From assembly GCA_900545175.1 (NCBI GenBank), contig UQYF01000001.1, positions 248,001 to 312,000 of the forward strand: a stretch of DNA of 64,000 nucleotides. Reading direction: 5' to 3'. This document shows positions 36,701 through 45,308 of this stretch, one piece after another. How positions within the stretch are numbered: the stretch's first letter is position 1; the number at the start of each line of letters is the position of its first letter. The notes under the pieces are model-generated. The model had not been told where the DNA came from, did no database searches, and saw only the letters and a list, made by a program, of their open reading frames with translations. Source of the stretch: an uncultured Eubacteriales bacterium (GTDB lineage: Bacteria > Bacillota > Clostridia > Lachnospirales > Lachnospiraceae). Both the position numbers and the translations under genes were made by a program.

Positions 36701-37498
36701 ATGTCAGTTAATTTTTCACTTGAAGGCAAAGTAGCTTTAGTTACAGGTGCTTCTTATGGTATCGGTTTTGCAATCGCTTCCGCATACGCTAAGGCAGGCG
36801 CAACAATCTGCTTCAACGATATTAAGCAGGAGTTAGTAGATAAGGGTCTTGCAGCATACAAGGAGCTCGGTATCGAGGCTCATGGTTATGTATGTGACGT
36901 TACAAACGAGGAGCAGGTTAATGCACTCGTTGCACAGATTGAGAAGGAAGTTGGCGTTATCGACATTCTTGTTAACAACGCTGGTATCATCAAGAGAATC
37001 CCTATGTGCGATATGACAGCAGCAGAGTTCAGACAGGTTATCGATGTTGACCTCAACGCTCCGTTTATCGTATCAAAGGCAGTTATCCCTTCAATGATTA
37101 AGAAGGGTCATGGTAAGATTATAAACATCTGCTCCATGATGTCAGAGCTTGGTCGTGAGACTGTATCTGCTTATGCAGCAGCTAAGGGTGGTCTTAAGAT
37201 GCTCACTAAGAACATCTGTTCTGAGTATGGTAAGTACAACATCCAGTGTAACGGTATCGGACCTGGTTACATTGAGACACCTCAGACAGCTCCTCTTCGT
37301 GAGAGACAGGCTGATGGTTCAAGACATCCATTCGATTCCTTCATCATCGCTAAGACACCTGCTGAGAGATGGCTTAAGCCTGAGGAGCTTGCAGGTCCTG
37401 CTGTATTCCTTGCATCTGATGCATCTGATGCAGTTAATGGACATATCCTCTATGTAGATGGCGGTATCCTTGCTTACATCGGAAAGCAGCCACAGTAA
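36701..37498 (+). CDS. kduD: 2-dehydro-3-deoxy-D-gluconate 5-dehydrogenase
   Basis: This 265-residue short-chain dehydrogenase has TGASYGIG at about 16-23, the NNAG motif, and the catalytic YAAAK (Y-x3-K). It reduces 2,5-diketo-3-deoxygluconate to KDG. The AAGGAG site is strong. Its third-codon choices (GGT, GCT, GTT, CTT) differ from most neighbours and look like those of a highly expressed gene. With kduI it completes the isomerase-reductase part of the pectin lyase pathway; KDG kinase and aldolase lie elsewhere. Confidence 0.95.
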   Translation: MSVNFSLEGKVALVTGASYGIGFAIASAYAKAGATICFNDIKQELVDKGLAAYKELGIEAHGYVCDVTNEEQVNALVAQIEKEVGVIDILVNNAGIIKRIPMCDMTAAEFRQVIDVDLNAPFIVSKAVIPSMIKKGHGKIINICSMMSELGRETVSAYAAAKGGLKMLTKNICSEYGKYNIQCNGIGPGYIETPQTAPLRERQADGSRHPFDSFIIAKTPAERWLKPEELAGPAVFLASDASDAVNGHILYVDGGILAYIGKQPQ

Positions 37499-37544
37499 TT
37501 CCTTTTGATTTAAGGGATTAGCAGTTTAATATTGACTGGTGCAC

Positions 37545-37580
37545 AAGACCGGAGCGTTAATTTGCTCCGGTCTTAATTTT
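37545..37580 (+). terminator. Intrinsic terminator after kduD
   Basis: AAGACCGGAGC (37545-37555) and GCTCCGGTCTT (37564-37574) form a perfect 11-pair stem, followed by AATTTT. Confidence 0.9.
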
Positions 37581-37590
37581 ATATGATTAG

Positions 37591-37670
37591 GGTGTCAAAA
37601 CATGCCTGGTGAATTTAATTGTGTACAACAAGTCATACACGCATAGACTAAATTGGCATGTTTTGATACC
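37591..37670. repeat. 80-bp inverted-repeat element, short copy
   Basis: GGTGTCAAAACATGCC (37591-37606) is mirrored by GGCATGTTTTGATACC (37655-37670) with one mismatch. The interior shares GTGTA-AACAAGT and ATACACGCATAGACTAAATT with the long element at 523-709, but the middle of that element is missing, so this is a deletion derivative or a separate subtype. Confidence 0.7.
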
Positions 37671-37694
37671 TTGATTATTAATTTAATTTGGTAT

Positions 37695-37716
37695 GTTCCG
37701 ATATATATATTGGAAC
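37695..37716. promoter_or_regulatory. Near-perfect 22-bp palindrome upstream of the DUF6033-like gene
   Basis: GTTCC, an alternating ATATATATAT core and GGAAC form a palindrome with one mismatched pair. It lies 44 bases before the start codon at 37760. It may be an operator; no protein is known for it. Confidence 0.4.
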
Positions 37717-37759
37717 GGAATTCCATGCAATCAGGGCATATCAAGGAGGATGATTTTTG

Positions 37760-38503
37760 ATGAATACAGGAGAGGTAAATTATAATTCAACGTCCGCATC
37801 CGGATACGTGGACAAGACAGCAAAGAGTGATAAAAAGTCAGGAACAGAAAAAACAGGTAAAATAACAGGCAGAACAGTTGGAAATCCGGAGCTTTCAGAT
37901 AAGGCTGCCAAATATTACGAACAGTTAAAGGCTAAGTTTGGTAATATGGAATTTGTGCTGGTCAGCAAAGATAAAAAAGAACAGGCGCAGGCTAATGCCG
38001 CTTCCTATGCGAACTCATCAAAGACTGTAGTTTTGATAGATGAGGAGAAGATTGAGCGCATGGCTGAGGATGAGAACTATCGCTCACAGTATGAGAGCCT
38101 TATCTCAGGTGCGGCAGCTAATCTTAAGCAGATTCAGTCGGGAATGTCAAGCAGCAGCGGAGTGACATCATACGGAATAAAGATTAACGATAATGGAACG
38201 GCATCATATTTTGCTGTCATTGATAAATCTCTTGCAGCACAGAAGGAACGCATTGAAAAGAATGCAAAGAAAAAGGCTGAAGAGAAAAAGGCTGATGCAA
38301 AGAAAGAGCAGGAAGAAAAGACCGATAAATTAAAAGATAAAAATACCGATAAAAGCGAAAAAAGTGATAAGGTGACCGTCACTGCTTCATCAGTAGAGGA
38401 ACTTCTTAAGAAGATTAATGATATCTATTATGAGACATTGAGTGATAATGTCCTGACCGATGATGAGAAGAAGCTCGGACAGCACTTTGATATGAATATA
38501 TAG
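37760..38503 (+). CDS. Hypothetical protein, DUF6033-like, Lys/Glu-rich
   Basis: This protein of about 247 residues has no signal peptide. It has a disordered N-terminus (about 1-45, Ser/Thr/Lys), an ordered part (about 46-165) with LSDKAAKYYEQLKAKFGNMEFVLVSKD split over residues 49-75, a highly charged Lys/Glu/Asp segment (about 170-210) likely to be a coiled coil, and a short C-terminal helix. It resembles the Lachnospiraceae DUF6033 proteins. AGGAGG (37744-37749) supports ATG 37760. Function is unknown. It is monocistronic, bounded by terminators on both sides. Confidence 0.75.
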   Translation: MNTGEVNYNSTSASGYVDKTAKSDKKSGTEKTGKITGRTVGNPELSDKAAKYYEQLKAKFGNMEFVLVSKDKKEQAQANAASYANSSKTVVLIDEEKIERMAEDENYRSQYESLISGAAANLKQIQSGMSSSSGVTSYGIKINDNGTASYFAVIDKSLAAQKERIEKNAKKKAEEKKADAKKEQEEKTDKLKDKNTDKSEKSDKVTVTASSVEELLKKINDIYYETLSDNVLTDDEKKLGQHFDMNI

Positions 38504-38595
38504 AAATGCTATCATAGCCGGAAAGCTGATGCAGATTTGTATGCAGCGGTTTTTGAATAATTATAAGCATAGCGTTTGTAAAAATAATGTTTATG

Positions 38596-38640
38596 AAAAA
38601 ATGTAACAGTTCTGTCAGCAGATACTGTTACATTTTTATT
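38596..38640. terminator. Bidirectional intrinsic terminator
   Basis: AAAAATGTAACAG (38596-38609) and CTGTTACATTTTT (38625-38637) flank a 15-base loop. It lies between the convergent DUF6033-like and polysaccharide deacetylase genes. Confidence 0.85.
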
Positions 38641-38648
38641 TTGGTTAT

Positions 38649-39458
38649 TTATGCGTATTGTGTAAGTTCAATCTGTGAACCGCCTGGAATTTCAACAACA
38701 GTGTTGTTATTAATAGAAATCCAGACGCTTACAGCATTAGGATTATACACGAAGCTTGAATCGTATGCATATATAAGTCGTTTTGCTGCTTCCATGTAGT
38801 TGACATATTCGATATTGGTTGCATACCAGATATCATCACGATTTCCGGTCATCTCGCAGAAGCGTTCCATAACATCCCAGTTGTTGTCACGTCCGAATTC
38901 GTAGCTGTGTCCCCATACATACATCATGTATAGGTACTGTTTTTTGGTAAGAGAGATGAACTGTTCGCCCATTTCTAAAAGTCTGTGATTGTGGTGGCAT
39001 GTAGGCAGCCATTCATATAGGTTGTCAGGAAGGGCAAAGCCGTATGAATCGCCTACAATTCGTGAATATTTAATGCCAAGTCCCGGAAGAAGTGCTTCAA
39101 TATCCTCGGAGTATGAACCGTTAGGATATGAAAGACCTTGTACCGGATGATGTGTAATTCCTTCAAGATTAATCCTGTCATCACCGATTTCTTTTATGAC
39201 TTCGCTCAGAGGACATCTTGCAATGGTAGGATGTGTGAGCGTGTGACATGCAATTTCATGTCCTTTGTAGAGATTAGGAAATTCTTCAGGCTTAATTCTT
39301 ATATCCTGTGAAAACAGACCGGAATTGATATGAAATGTTCCTTTTATTCCATATTTATTGAATATTTCTATCAGTCTGCGATCCTCTAATTTGCCGTCAT
39401 CATAACTCATTGTAAGAACTTTGAACTTTCCACCCGGAAAGCAGATATATGTTTTCAT
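38649..39458 (-). CDS. Polysaccharide deacetylase (NodB-like)
   Basis: This 269-residue protein has the NodB metal site: TMSYDDG (general-base Asp with following Asp) near residue 20 and H-x3-H in CHTLTHP near 75. No signal peptide or membrane helix is seen, so it is probably cytoplasmic, unlike wall-acting relatives. It may act on acetylated oligosaccharides from xylan, pectin or chitin. A promoter with an overlapping cre site lies 70-95 bases upstream, which suits a sugar-use gene. The substrate is inferred. Confidence 0.83.
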   Translation of the reverse strand: MKTYICFPGGKFKVLTMSYDDGKLEDRRLIEIFNKYGIKGTFHINSGLFSQDIRIKPEEFPNLYKGHEIACHTLTHPTIARCPLSEVIKEIGDDRINLEGITHHPVQGLSYPNGSYSEDIEALLPGLGIKYSRIVGDSYGFALPDNLYEWLPTCHHNHRLLEMGEQFISLTKKQYLYMMYVWGHSYEFGRDNNWDVMERFCEMTGNRDDIWYATNIEYVNYMEAAKRLIYAYDSSFVYNPNAVSVWISINNNTVVEIPGGSQIELTQYA

Positions 39459-39525
39459 TGTTGTCTCCTTTTTGATGTGAGTTTATTTAACTGAATCGAT
39501 TTTCGAATGTTTAAAACACATACAT

Positions 39526-39554
39526 ATTATACTAAGTTGATTCGAAAATGTAAA
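39526..39554 (-). promoter_or_regulatory. Promoter of the polysaccharide deacetylase gene
   Basis: On the minus strand TTTACA (39554-39549) and TATAAT (39531-39526) are exactly 17 bases apart. The 10-bp sequences ATTTTCGAAT (39499-39508) and its complement (39540-39549) lie 41 bases apart on either side of the -10, and may be a second operator pair. Confidence 0.7.
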
Positions 39555-39562
39555 CGCTTTCA
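39549..39562. promoter_or_regulatory. Catabolite-responsive element (cre)
   Basis: TGTAAACGCTTTCA matches the CcpA consensus TGWAANCGNTNWCA at every position. It covers the -35 box of the deacetylase promoter on the minus strand, which predicts CcpA repression when preferred sugars are present. It is 228 bases before the GH35 start and may affect that gene too. Confidence 0.75.
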
Positions 39563-39636
39563 TGCATAAAATATAAAAATTTTATTATGTATATCAATTT
39601 TTTGTGCAATTTTCTTCCAAAAAGCAATGAAGCATA

Positions 39637-39665
39637 TTGAGATATAGGAATATACATGATAATAT
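39637..39665 (+). promoter_or_regulatory. Possible promoter for the GH35 gene
   Basis: TTGAGA (39637-39642) and TAATAT (39660-39665) are 17 bases apart. The region is very AT-rich and several other -10-like sequences exist, so the assignment is uncertain. No gene is seen in 39459-39789. Confidence 0.4.
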
Positions 39666-39789
39666 AATAGATATGATGCATGGCTGCAATTTGTTGAAGG
39701 GTGGGACATATTGCCTTGGCTGAAAAAGAAGCTGTAAGCATAGCATTTGTAACATAGATTATAATATAACGCCCGGAAGTGAGGATTAT

Positions 39790-41535
39790 ATGAGCAGATT
39801 TAAGATAAAAGATACTTTCTATCTCGATGATGAACCTTTTAAAGTGATATCAGGTTCAATCCATTATTTTAGGACAGTCCCGGAATATTGGCAGGACAGG
39901 CTGGAGAAGCTTCTGGCTATGGGATGCAACACTGTGGAGACTTACATACCATGGAATGTACATGAGCCTGAAAAGGGCCGCTTTGAATTCGAAGGAATCA
40001 AGGATGTGGTTGGTTTTGTCAAGCTTGCACAGAAGCTTGGATTATATGTCATATTAAGACCATCGCCATATATATGTGCCGAATGGGAGTTCGGAGGCCT
40101 TCCTGCATGGCTTCTTGCTGAGGACGGAATGAGGCTGAGAGTTAATTATCCTCCGTACATGAAGCATATCAGAGAATATTATTCTGTGTTACTGCCTATG
40201 CTTGTACCGCTGCTCATTGACAATGGCGGACCTGTTATAATGATGCAGATTGAGAACGAGTATGGCTATTTTGCAACGGATTCATCATATCTTAATGCGA
40301 TGAAGAATATCATGACGGAATATGGAATCACTGTTCCTTTTATTACATCGGATGGACCATATCGTGATAGCATGAATGCAGGCTGCATTGAAGGAGCTCT
40401 CCCGACAGGTAATTTCGGTTCTAAGACAGAGGAACGCTTTGAAATACTCAAGGACTATACTAATGGTGGACCGCTTATGTGTGCAGAGTTCTGGGTTGGA
40501 TGGTTTGATCATTGGGGAAATGGCGGACATATGAAGTCAAATCTTGAAGAGAATGTGCAGGATTTTGACAGGATGCTTGAATTAGGGAATGTGAACATAT
40601 ATATGTTTCAGGGGGGAACCAATTTCGGTTTCATGAATGGTTCGAATTATTATGATGAGCTTACTCCTGATGTCACATCGTATGATTATGATGCTGTCAT
40701 GACGGAAGATGGGCAGATTACAGAAAAATATCGTAGATTCAGGGAAGTGATAGCAAAATATAAAGAGATACCGGATGTTAAGCTTTCAATGGACATTAAG
40801 AGAAAATCCTATGGCAGGCTTGAAATAAAGGACAAGGTCAGCTTATCGTCAACTCTTGATAAGATAAGCAAGCCTGTTTTCTCTGTGTACACTCAGTCGA
40901 TGGAAAAGCTTGGACAGAATTATGGTTATATTCTATATCATTCCACGCTTGATACAGAAGAGAATATAGAGAGAATCAAGCTGTGGAAGGCAAATGACAG
41001 AGCTAATATATTCATAGATGGGAAGCCATATGCGACTCTTTACGACAGGGAATTGCTGGACGAATGCAAAAATACTGTTTCGGATGTGAAAGGAAAGAGC
41101 ATAGACATTCTTGTTGAAAATATGGGACGTGTCAATTTCGGACCATATCTTGAGCTTCAGCGAAAGGGCATTGACCACTGTGTACAGATTAACGGACATA
41201 TGCATAATAACTGGCAGCAATATACTCTTCCGCTTGATAATGTTGAAAAGATTGATTTTGACGGAGAATACAGGGAAGGAACACCTGCTTTCTTCCGGTT
41301 TGAATTTGATGTGGATGAATGTGCTGATACATTCCTGGATTTTGGCGGATGGGGTAAGGGCTGCGTATTTGTAAACGGTTTTAACATAGGACGTTTCTGG
41401 AAAATAGGACCGCAGAAGAGACTTTACATTCCGGCACCGCTGCTTAAGAATGGCAGGAATGATATAATCATATTTGAGACGGATGGAGAGAGTGTGGATT
41501 ATATCACACTCTGCAATGAGCCGGAGCTTGGATAA
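39790..41535 (+). CDS. GH35 beta-galactosidase
   Basis: This 581-residue protein has a TIM barrel with acid/base E157 in QIENEYGY and nucleophile E233 in CAEFWVGWFDHWG, and the early segment SIHYFRTVPEYWQDRLEKL. Two C-terminal beta-sandwich domains follow. It has no signal peptide, so it works inside the cell on galacto-oligosaccharides. It differs in family from the GH2 enzyme at 32.5 kb. Length is usual for small bacterial GH35 enzymes. Confidence 0.93.
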   Translation: MSRFKIKDTFYLDDEPFKVISGSIHYFRTVPEYWQDRLEKLLAMGCNTVETYIPWNVHEPEKGRFEFEGIKDVVGFVKLAQKLGLYVILRPSPYICAEWEFGGLPAWLLAEDGMRLRVNYPPYMKHIREYYSVLLPMLVPLLIDNGGPVIMMQIENEYGYFATDSSYLNAMKNIMTEYGITVPFITSDGPYRDSMNAGCIEGALPTGNFGSKTEERFEILKDYTNGGPLMCAEFWVGWFDHWGNGGHMKSNLEENVQDFDRMLELGNVNIYMFQGGTNFGFMNGSNYYDELTPDVTSYDYDAVMTEDGQITEKYRRFREVIAKYKEIPDVKLSMDIKRKSYGRLEIKDKVSLSSTLDKISKPVFSVYTQSMEKLGQNYGYILYHSTLDTEENIERIKLWKANDRANIFIDGKPYATLYDRELLDECKNTVSDVKGKSIDILVENMGRVNFGPYLELQRKGIDHCVQINGHMHNNWQQYTLPLDNVEKIDFDGEYREGTPAFFRFEFDVDECADTFLDFGGWGKGCVFVNGFNIGRFWKIGPQKRLYIPAPLLKNGRNDIIIFETDGESVDYITLCNEPELG

Positions 41536-41600
41536 TATACGGCATATTATGGCTTAATAACGGAATATAATTTTTAATTTAAGTACAATCCATAAAGTTC

Positions 41601-41629
41601 TTGCATTTTCAAAATCCTTACATTATAAT
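41601..41629 (+). promoter_or_regulatory. Sigma-A-type promoter for the FNT channel gene
   Basis: TTGCAT (41601-41606) and TATAAT (41624-41629) are 17 bases apart. The leader can form a TGCCAT/ATGGCA hairpin near 41629-41657. Confidence 0.75.
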
Positions 41630-41696
41630 GCCATGTGGGTTTGCCGTAAAATGGCAGGTGATTTAATCATACGATATTTAAGTGAGGAAAAGTAAG

Positions 41697-42335
41697 ATGC
41701 TAAAGAAGTTTTTCAAGATTTTTGTTCCGGCAGTCTATTCAGGACTTTGCATAGGAATTGGCGGTATGGTGTATTTAAACTGTGAGAATAAGGTTGTGGG
41801 AGCGTTCATGTTCTGCATTGGACTTCTGACAATACTGTTATTCGGTTTTAATCTTTACACAGGCAAGGTCGGTTATATCTGCCAGAATAAGCCGGCTTAT
41901 ATTGGACAGGTTGCTATTGTGTGGCTTGGCAATTTTGCGGGAACAGCGATAATGGCTGGTCTGTGCAGGCTTACAAGAAATGCTGACAAGCTCACACAGG
42001 CATGTCAGGGCATGGTTGAGACTAAGTTAAATGACAACCTTTTAAGTCTTTTTGTACTTGCAATATTCTGTGGTATGCTGATGTTTATAGCAGTTGATAC
42101 ATATAAGCATCACTATGAGAAGAAAGATACGATGGTAACAGTAGTTGCGATGCTCGGAGTTGTAGTATTTATTCTTGCCGGTTTTGAGCACTGCATAGCA
42201 GATATGTTTTATTTCACGCTTGCTGGAGCGTTCCCTAAAGCGTTTCCTGCTCTTATTGTCATGACACTTGGCAATGCAGTCGGCGGAAATCTTATACCTC
42301 TTGGACAGAATATAATGAAGAAGCTTAACGAATAA
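41697..42335 (+). CDS. Formate/nitrite transporter (FNT) family channel
   Basis: This 212-residue polytopic protein is shorter than the usual 260-280 residues of FocA/NirC but has the FNT pattern: GIGGMVYLNCENK near the start, NLYTGKVGY in the re-entrant half helix, and AGFEHCIADMF and GNAVGGN in the second half. FNT channels carry formate, nitrite or hydrosulfide. Formate export fits mixed-acid fermentation. The ATG at 41697 has GTGAGG nine bases upstream; the ATG is preferred over GTG 41682. Confidence 0.85.
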   Translation: MLKKFFKIFVPAVYSGLCIGIGGMVYLNCENKVVGAFMFCIGLLTILLFGFNLYTGKVGYICQNKPAYIGQVAIVWLGNFAGTAIMAGLCRLTRNADKLTQACQGMVETKLNDNLLSLFVLAIFCGMLMFIAVDTYKHHYEKKDTMVTVVAMLGVVVFILAGFEHCIADMFYFTLAGAFPKAFPALIVMTLGNAVGGNLIPLGQNIMKKLNE

Positions 42336-42412
42336 TTTTTCATATTTATTTATTCATTATAATCAGAAGCAGCGCATATATTTCATACTAAGTTAGGTCA
42401 GCTGGAGCTTGT

Positions 42413-43753
42413 ATGAGATTAGAGGCATTTAAGAAAAAAGTAAGCATCATAATAGCATTCCTTGTTTTTGCATTGGCAGTGCCGGAAACTGTCAGTGCAT
42501 CGGCAGGGGATGTTTTTTTGACTTTAAAGGACAGCGAGTTGTATGCGCTGTCTGCATGTCTTATGGATGCCGACAACGGGCGTGTACTATATGGAAAAAA
42601 TGTTGACGATGTGCGTGCTATGGCGAGTACAACAAAGATAATGACGCTTATCATTGCACTTGAATATGGAAATGCAGATGACATCGTAACAATTTCTCCA
42701 TATGCGGCTTCAATGCCGGATGTGCAGTTAAATGTAAGGGCAGGTGAACAATACAGGCTTGGTGATTTATGCTATGCTATGATGCTTGAATCCTTCAATG
42801 ATGTAGCTGTTGCCATTGCCGAATATGTGGGAGAAAAATACGGCATGCCGGAGGATTTTCAAAAAAGCGGCAGTACAGAAAATCTGACAGATGAAAAGGC
42901 AGATATAACAAATGAAGTCCAAGATAATAGTGAAAGTCAGACATACTCTCAGGATGCAGACAACAGAAGTTATGATGAGAGCAGGCGGTATGTCAAAAAA
43001 TTTGCGGATTTGATGAATGCCAAGGCAAGAGAGCTTGGCTGTACTGATACATATTTTATTACACCTAATGGGCTTGACGCAGAAGATGAAAACGGAAAAC
43101 ATTCAACAACAGCAAGGGAATTGGCGCTTATCGCATCATACGCCATAAAAAATGATGGGTTTAACAATATAACCGGGACGAAACAATATTCCTTTAACGA
43201 AATAAATGAAAAGAGAAGCTGCACTGCATATAATAAGGATGCATTTTTGAATCAGATGAGTGGAGCATTCGGCATAAAAACAGGTTTTACAGGCGATGCC
43301 GGATATTGCTTTGTGGGCGCATTAAAGAGTGACGGAAGAACCTTTATATCAGTGGTGCTTGGAAGCGGATGGCCGTCTAACCGTACATATAAATGGAAGG
43401 ACACGCGAAAACTCATGGAATATGGGATAAACAATTTCTTTGAGAAAACGGTATTTTCTTCTGTTGAGGAATATAAGAAGGTTGAGGTGACAGACGGAAT
43501 AGCTGACAGTACAGGAAGCAGAATTGATGGACTGCTTTCAATGCTTCTTTGTGATGCCGATGATGTCAGAGTGGTATATGAAATTGAAGACAGTGTGCCG
43601 GCACCGGTTGATATAGGTGACGTTCTCGGAAAAGCAATAGTGTATATTAATGGTGAACGAATGGAAGAATTTCCGATAACGGCAACGAATAAAGTGGAAA
43701 GAGTCGATTATAAATGGTACCTGCAAAAACTTTTGGATTTAATGTGGCTGTAA
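42413..43753 (+). CDS. dacF: D-alanyl-D-alanine carboxypeptidase (S11, DacF-like)
   Basis: This 446-residue penicillin-binding protein has a signal peptide (about 1-30), the S-x-x-K catalytic motif at S72-K75 in ASTTK, S-x-N at S127-N129, and KTG in GIKTGFTG near 280. A C-terminal beta domain follows. It trims the terminal D-Ala of peptidoglycan stem peptides. An acidic insertion (about residues 145-185, with repeated Glu, Asp, Ser and Gln) lies after the SxN motif and is not typical. The C-terminus is hydrophobic enough for a weak anchor. Confidence 0.9.
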   Translation: MRLEAFKKKVSIIIAFLVFALAVPETVSASAGDVFLTLKDSELYALSACLMDADNGRVLYGKNVDDVRAMASTTKIMTLIIALEYGNADDIVTISPYAASMPDVQLNVRAGEQYRLGDLCYAMMLESFNDVAVAIAEYVGEKYGMPEDFQKSGSTENLTDEKADITNEVQDNSESQTYSQDADNRSYDESRRYVKKFADLMNAKARELGCTDTYFITPNGLDAEDENGKHSTTARELALIASYAIKNDGFNNITGTKQYSFNEINEKRSCTAYNKDAFLNQMSGAFGIKTGFTGDAGYCFVGALKSDGRTFISVVLGSGWPSNRTYKWKDTRKLMEYGINNFFEKTVFSSVEEYKKVEVTDGIADSTGSRIDGLLSMLLCDADDVRVVYEIEDSVPAPVDIGDVLGKAIVYINGERMEEFPITATNKVERVDYKWYLQKLLDLMWL

Positions 43754-43777
43754 TTGCCATAAATTAAAAATTAATGC

Positions 43778-43806
43778 TTGATAATTTGCGACTTTCGTAC
43801 TACAAT
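43778..43806 (+). promoter_or_regulatory. Sigma-A-type promoter of the carboxyltransferase/Na+ pump operon
   Basis: TTGATA (43778-43783) and TACAAT (43801-43806) are 17 bases apart, 57 bases before the first start codon. Confidence 0.7.
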
Positions 43807-43862
43807 TACATTTGGTGTAAATTGAATAAATTTTCCAAAATACGTTTATGGAGGGCTGAAAA

Positions 43863-45293
43863 ATGAGCAACACAGCACAGGTATCAGCAAGCAAAAGAAT
43901 AGAAGCATTGCTTGATGATAACAGTTTTGTTGAAATCGGTGGCCTTGTAACTGCAAGAAATACTGATTTTAACTTAGGCGACAACGCAACACCTGCAGAT
44001 GGCGTTATCACAGGTTACGGCGTTATCAATGGAAGTCTTGTGTATGTATACAGCCAGGATGCTACCGTACTCGGTGGTTCAATAGGTGAGATGCATGCCA
44101 AGAAGATTGCTAATCTTTATGATTTAGCACTTAAAATGGGAGCACCGGTTATCGGTCTTGTAGATTGTGCCGGATTAAGATTACAGGAGGCAACAGATGC
44201 ACTCAACGGCTTTGGCCAGATTTATGCTAAGCAGGTAGAAGCATCAGGTGTTATTCCACAGATTACAGCTATCTTTGGTACATGCGGCGGCGGAATGGCA
44301 GTAGTTCCTACTCTTACAGATTTCACATTTATGGAAGAGAAGTCAGCTAAGCTTTTTGTCAACAGTCCTAATGCACTTGATGGTAACTTCACATCCAAGC
44401 TTGACACAGCTTCTGCTAAGTTCCAGAGTGAAGAGGCTGGTATTGTTGATGTTACAGGTGATGAGGCTTCTGTTCTTGACCAGATAAGACAGTTAGTATC
44501 TCTTCTTCCTGCCAACAATGAAGATGTAGCTGAGGATGAGTGCACAGATGACCTTAACAGAGTAAGTGATACTATTGCAAATGCAGTAGGTGATACATCT
44601 CTCGCTCTTGCTGAGCTTGCAGATGACAATGCTTTCTTCGAAGTTAAGAGAAACTACGCTAAGGACATGGTAACAGGCTTTATTAAGCTCAATGGACTTA
44701 CAGTAGGTGCTGTAGCTAACAGGACAGTTGTGTATGATGATGAGATGAAGGAGGCAGCTAAGTTTGATGCTGTATTATCTCCTGAAGGCTGTGAGAAGGC
44801 AGCAGAGTTCGTTAACTTCTGTGATTCCTTTAACATTCCTGTTCTCACACTTACAAATGTCAAGGGCTACAAGGCTACAGTATGTGCAGAGAAGCACATA
44901 GCTAAGGCAGCAGCTAAGCTTACATATGCATTCGCTAATGCAACAGTTCCTAAGGTTAATGTAGTTATCGGTGAAGCTTACGGAAGTGCTTATGTAGCAA
45001 TGAATTCCAAGGCAATCGGTGCTGACATGACATTTGCATGGGACAGCGCAAGCATCGGTATGATGGATGCCAACATGGCAGCTAAGATTATGTATGCTGA
45101 CAAGCCTGAGGTTATTTCCGAGAAGGCTTCTGAGTATGCGGCACTTCAGACAAGCGCAGTATCAGCGGCTAAGAGAGGCTATGTTGATTCAATCATTGAG
45201 CCAGCTGACACAAGAAAGTATGTCATTGGTGCATTTGAGATGTTATACAGCAAGAAGGAAGACCGTCCAAGCAAGAAGCATGGCACGGTTTAA
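43863..45293 (+). CDS. mmdA: Biotin-dependent carboxyltransferase, 12S/MmdA-like subunit
   Basis: This 476-residue crotonase-fold carboxyltransferase has the N-half acyl-CoA/biotin region with YVYSQDATVLGGSIGEMHAKK and the oxyanion segment FGTCGGGMAVVPTLTD. The C-half motifs are degenerate copies. It is shorter than MmdA or PccB (about 510). The family moves CO2 between biotin and acyl-CoA (methylmalonyl-, glutaconyl-, malonyl- or acetyl-CoA). It leads a run of delta, biotin carrier, beta pump and 5S-type carboxyltransferase genes. The acyl-CoA substrate cannot be told from sequence. Confidence 0.87.
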   Translation: MSNTAQVSASKRIEALLDDNSFVEIGGLVTARNTDFNLGDNATPADGVITGYGVINGSLVYVYSQDATVLGGSIGEMHAKKIANLYDLALKMGAPVIGLVDCAGLRLQEATDALNGFGQIYAKQVEASGVIPQITAIFGTCGGGMAVVPTLTDFTFMEEKSAKLFVNSPNALDGNFTSKLDTASAKFQSEEAGIVDVTGDEASVLDQIRQLVSLLPANNEDVAEDECTDDLNRVSDTIANAVGDTSLALAELADDNAFFEVKRNYAKDMVTGFIKLNGLTVGAVANRTVVYDDEMKEAAKFDAVLSPEGCEKAAEFVNFCDSFNIPVLTLTNVKGYKATVCAEKHIAKAAAKLTYAFANATVPKVNVVIGEAYGSAYVAMNSKAIGADMTFAWDSASIGMMDANMAAKIMYADKPEVISEKASEYAALQTSAVSAAKRGYVDSIIEPADTRKYVIGAFEMLYSKKEDRPSKKHGTV

Positions 45294-45308
45294 TACGAGG
45301 TGACATGT

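Noticed and set aside
38587..38799. Short plus-strand open frame overlapping the terminator and deacetylase end
   Set aside because: It begins in the terminator stem, lies antisense to the deacetylase 3' end and has no ribosome site.
45067..45303. Open frame in another phase inside the 12S carboxyltransferase gene
   Set aside because: It follows the codon bias of the real gene in a different frame and has a Leu/Arg-rich composition typical of a shadow.
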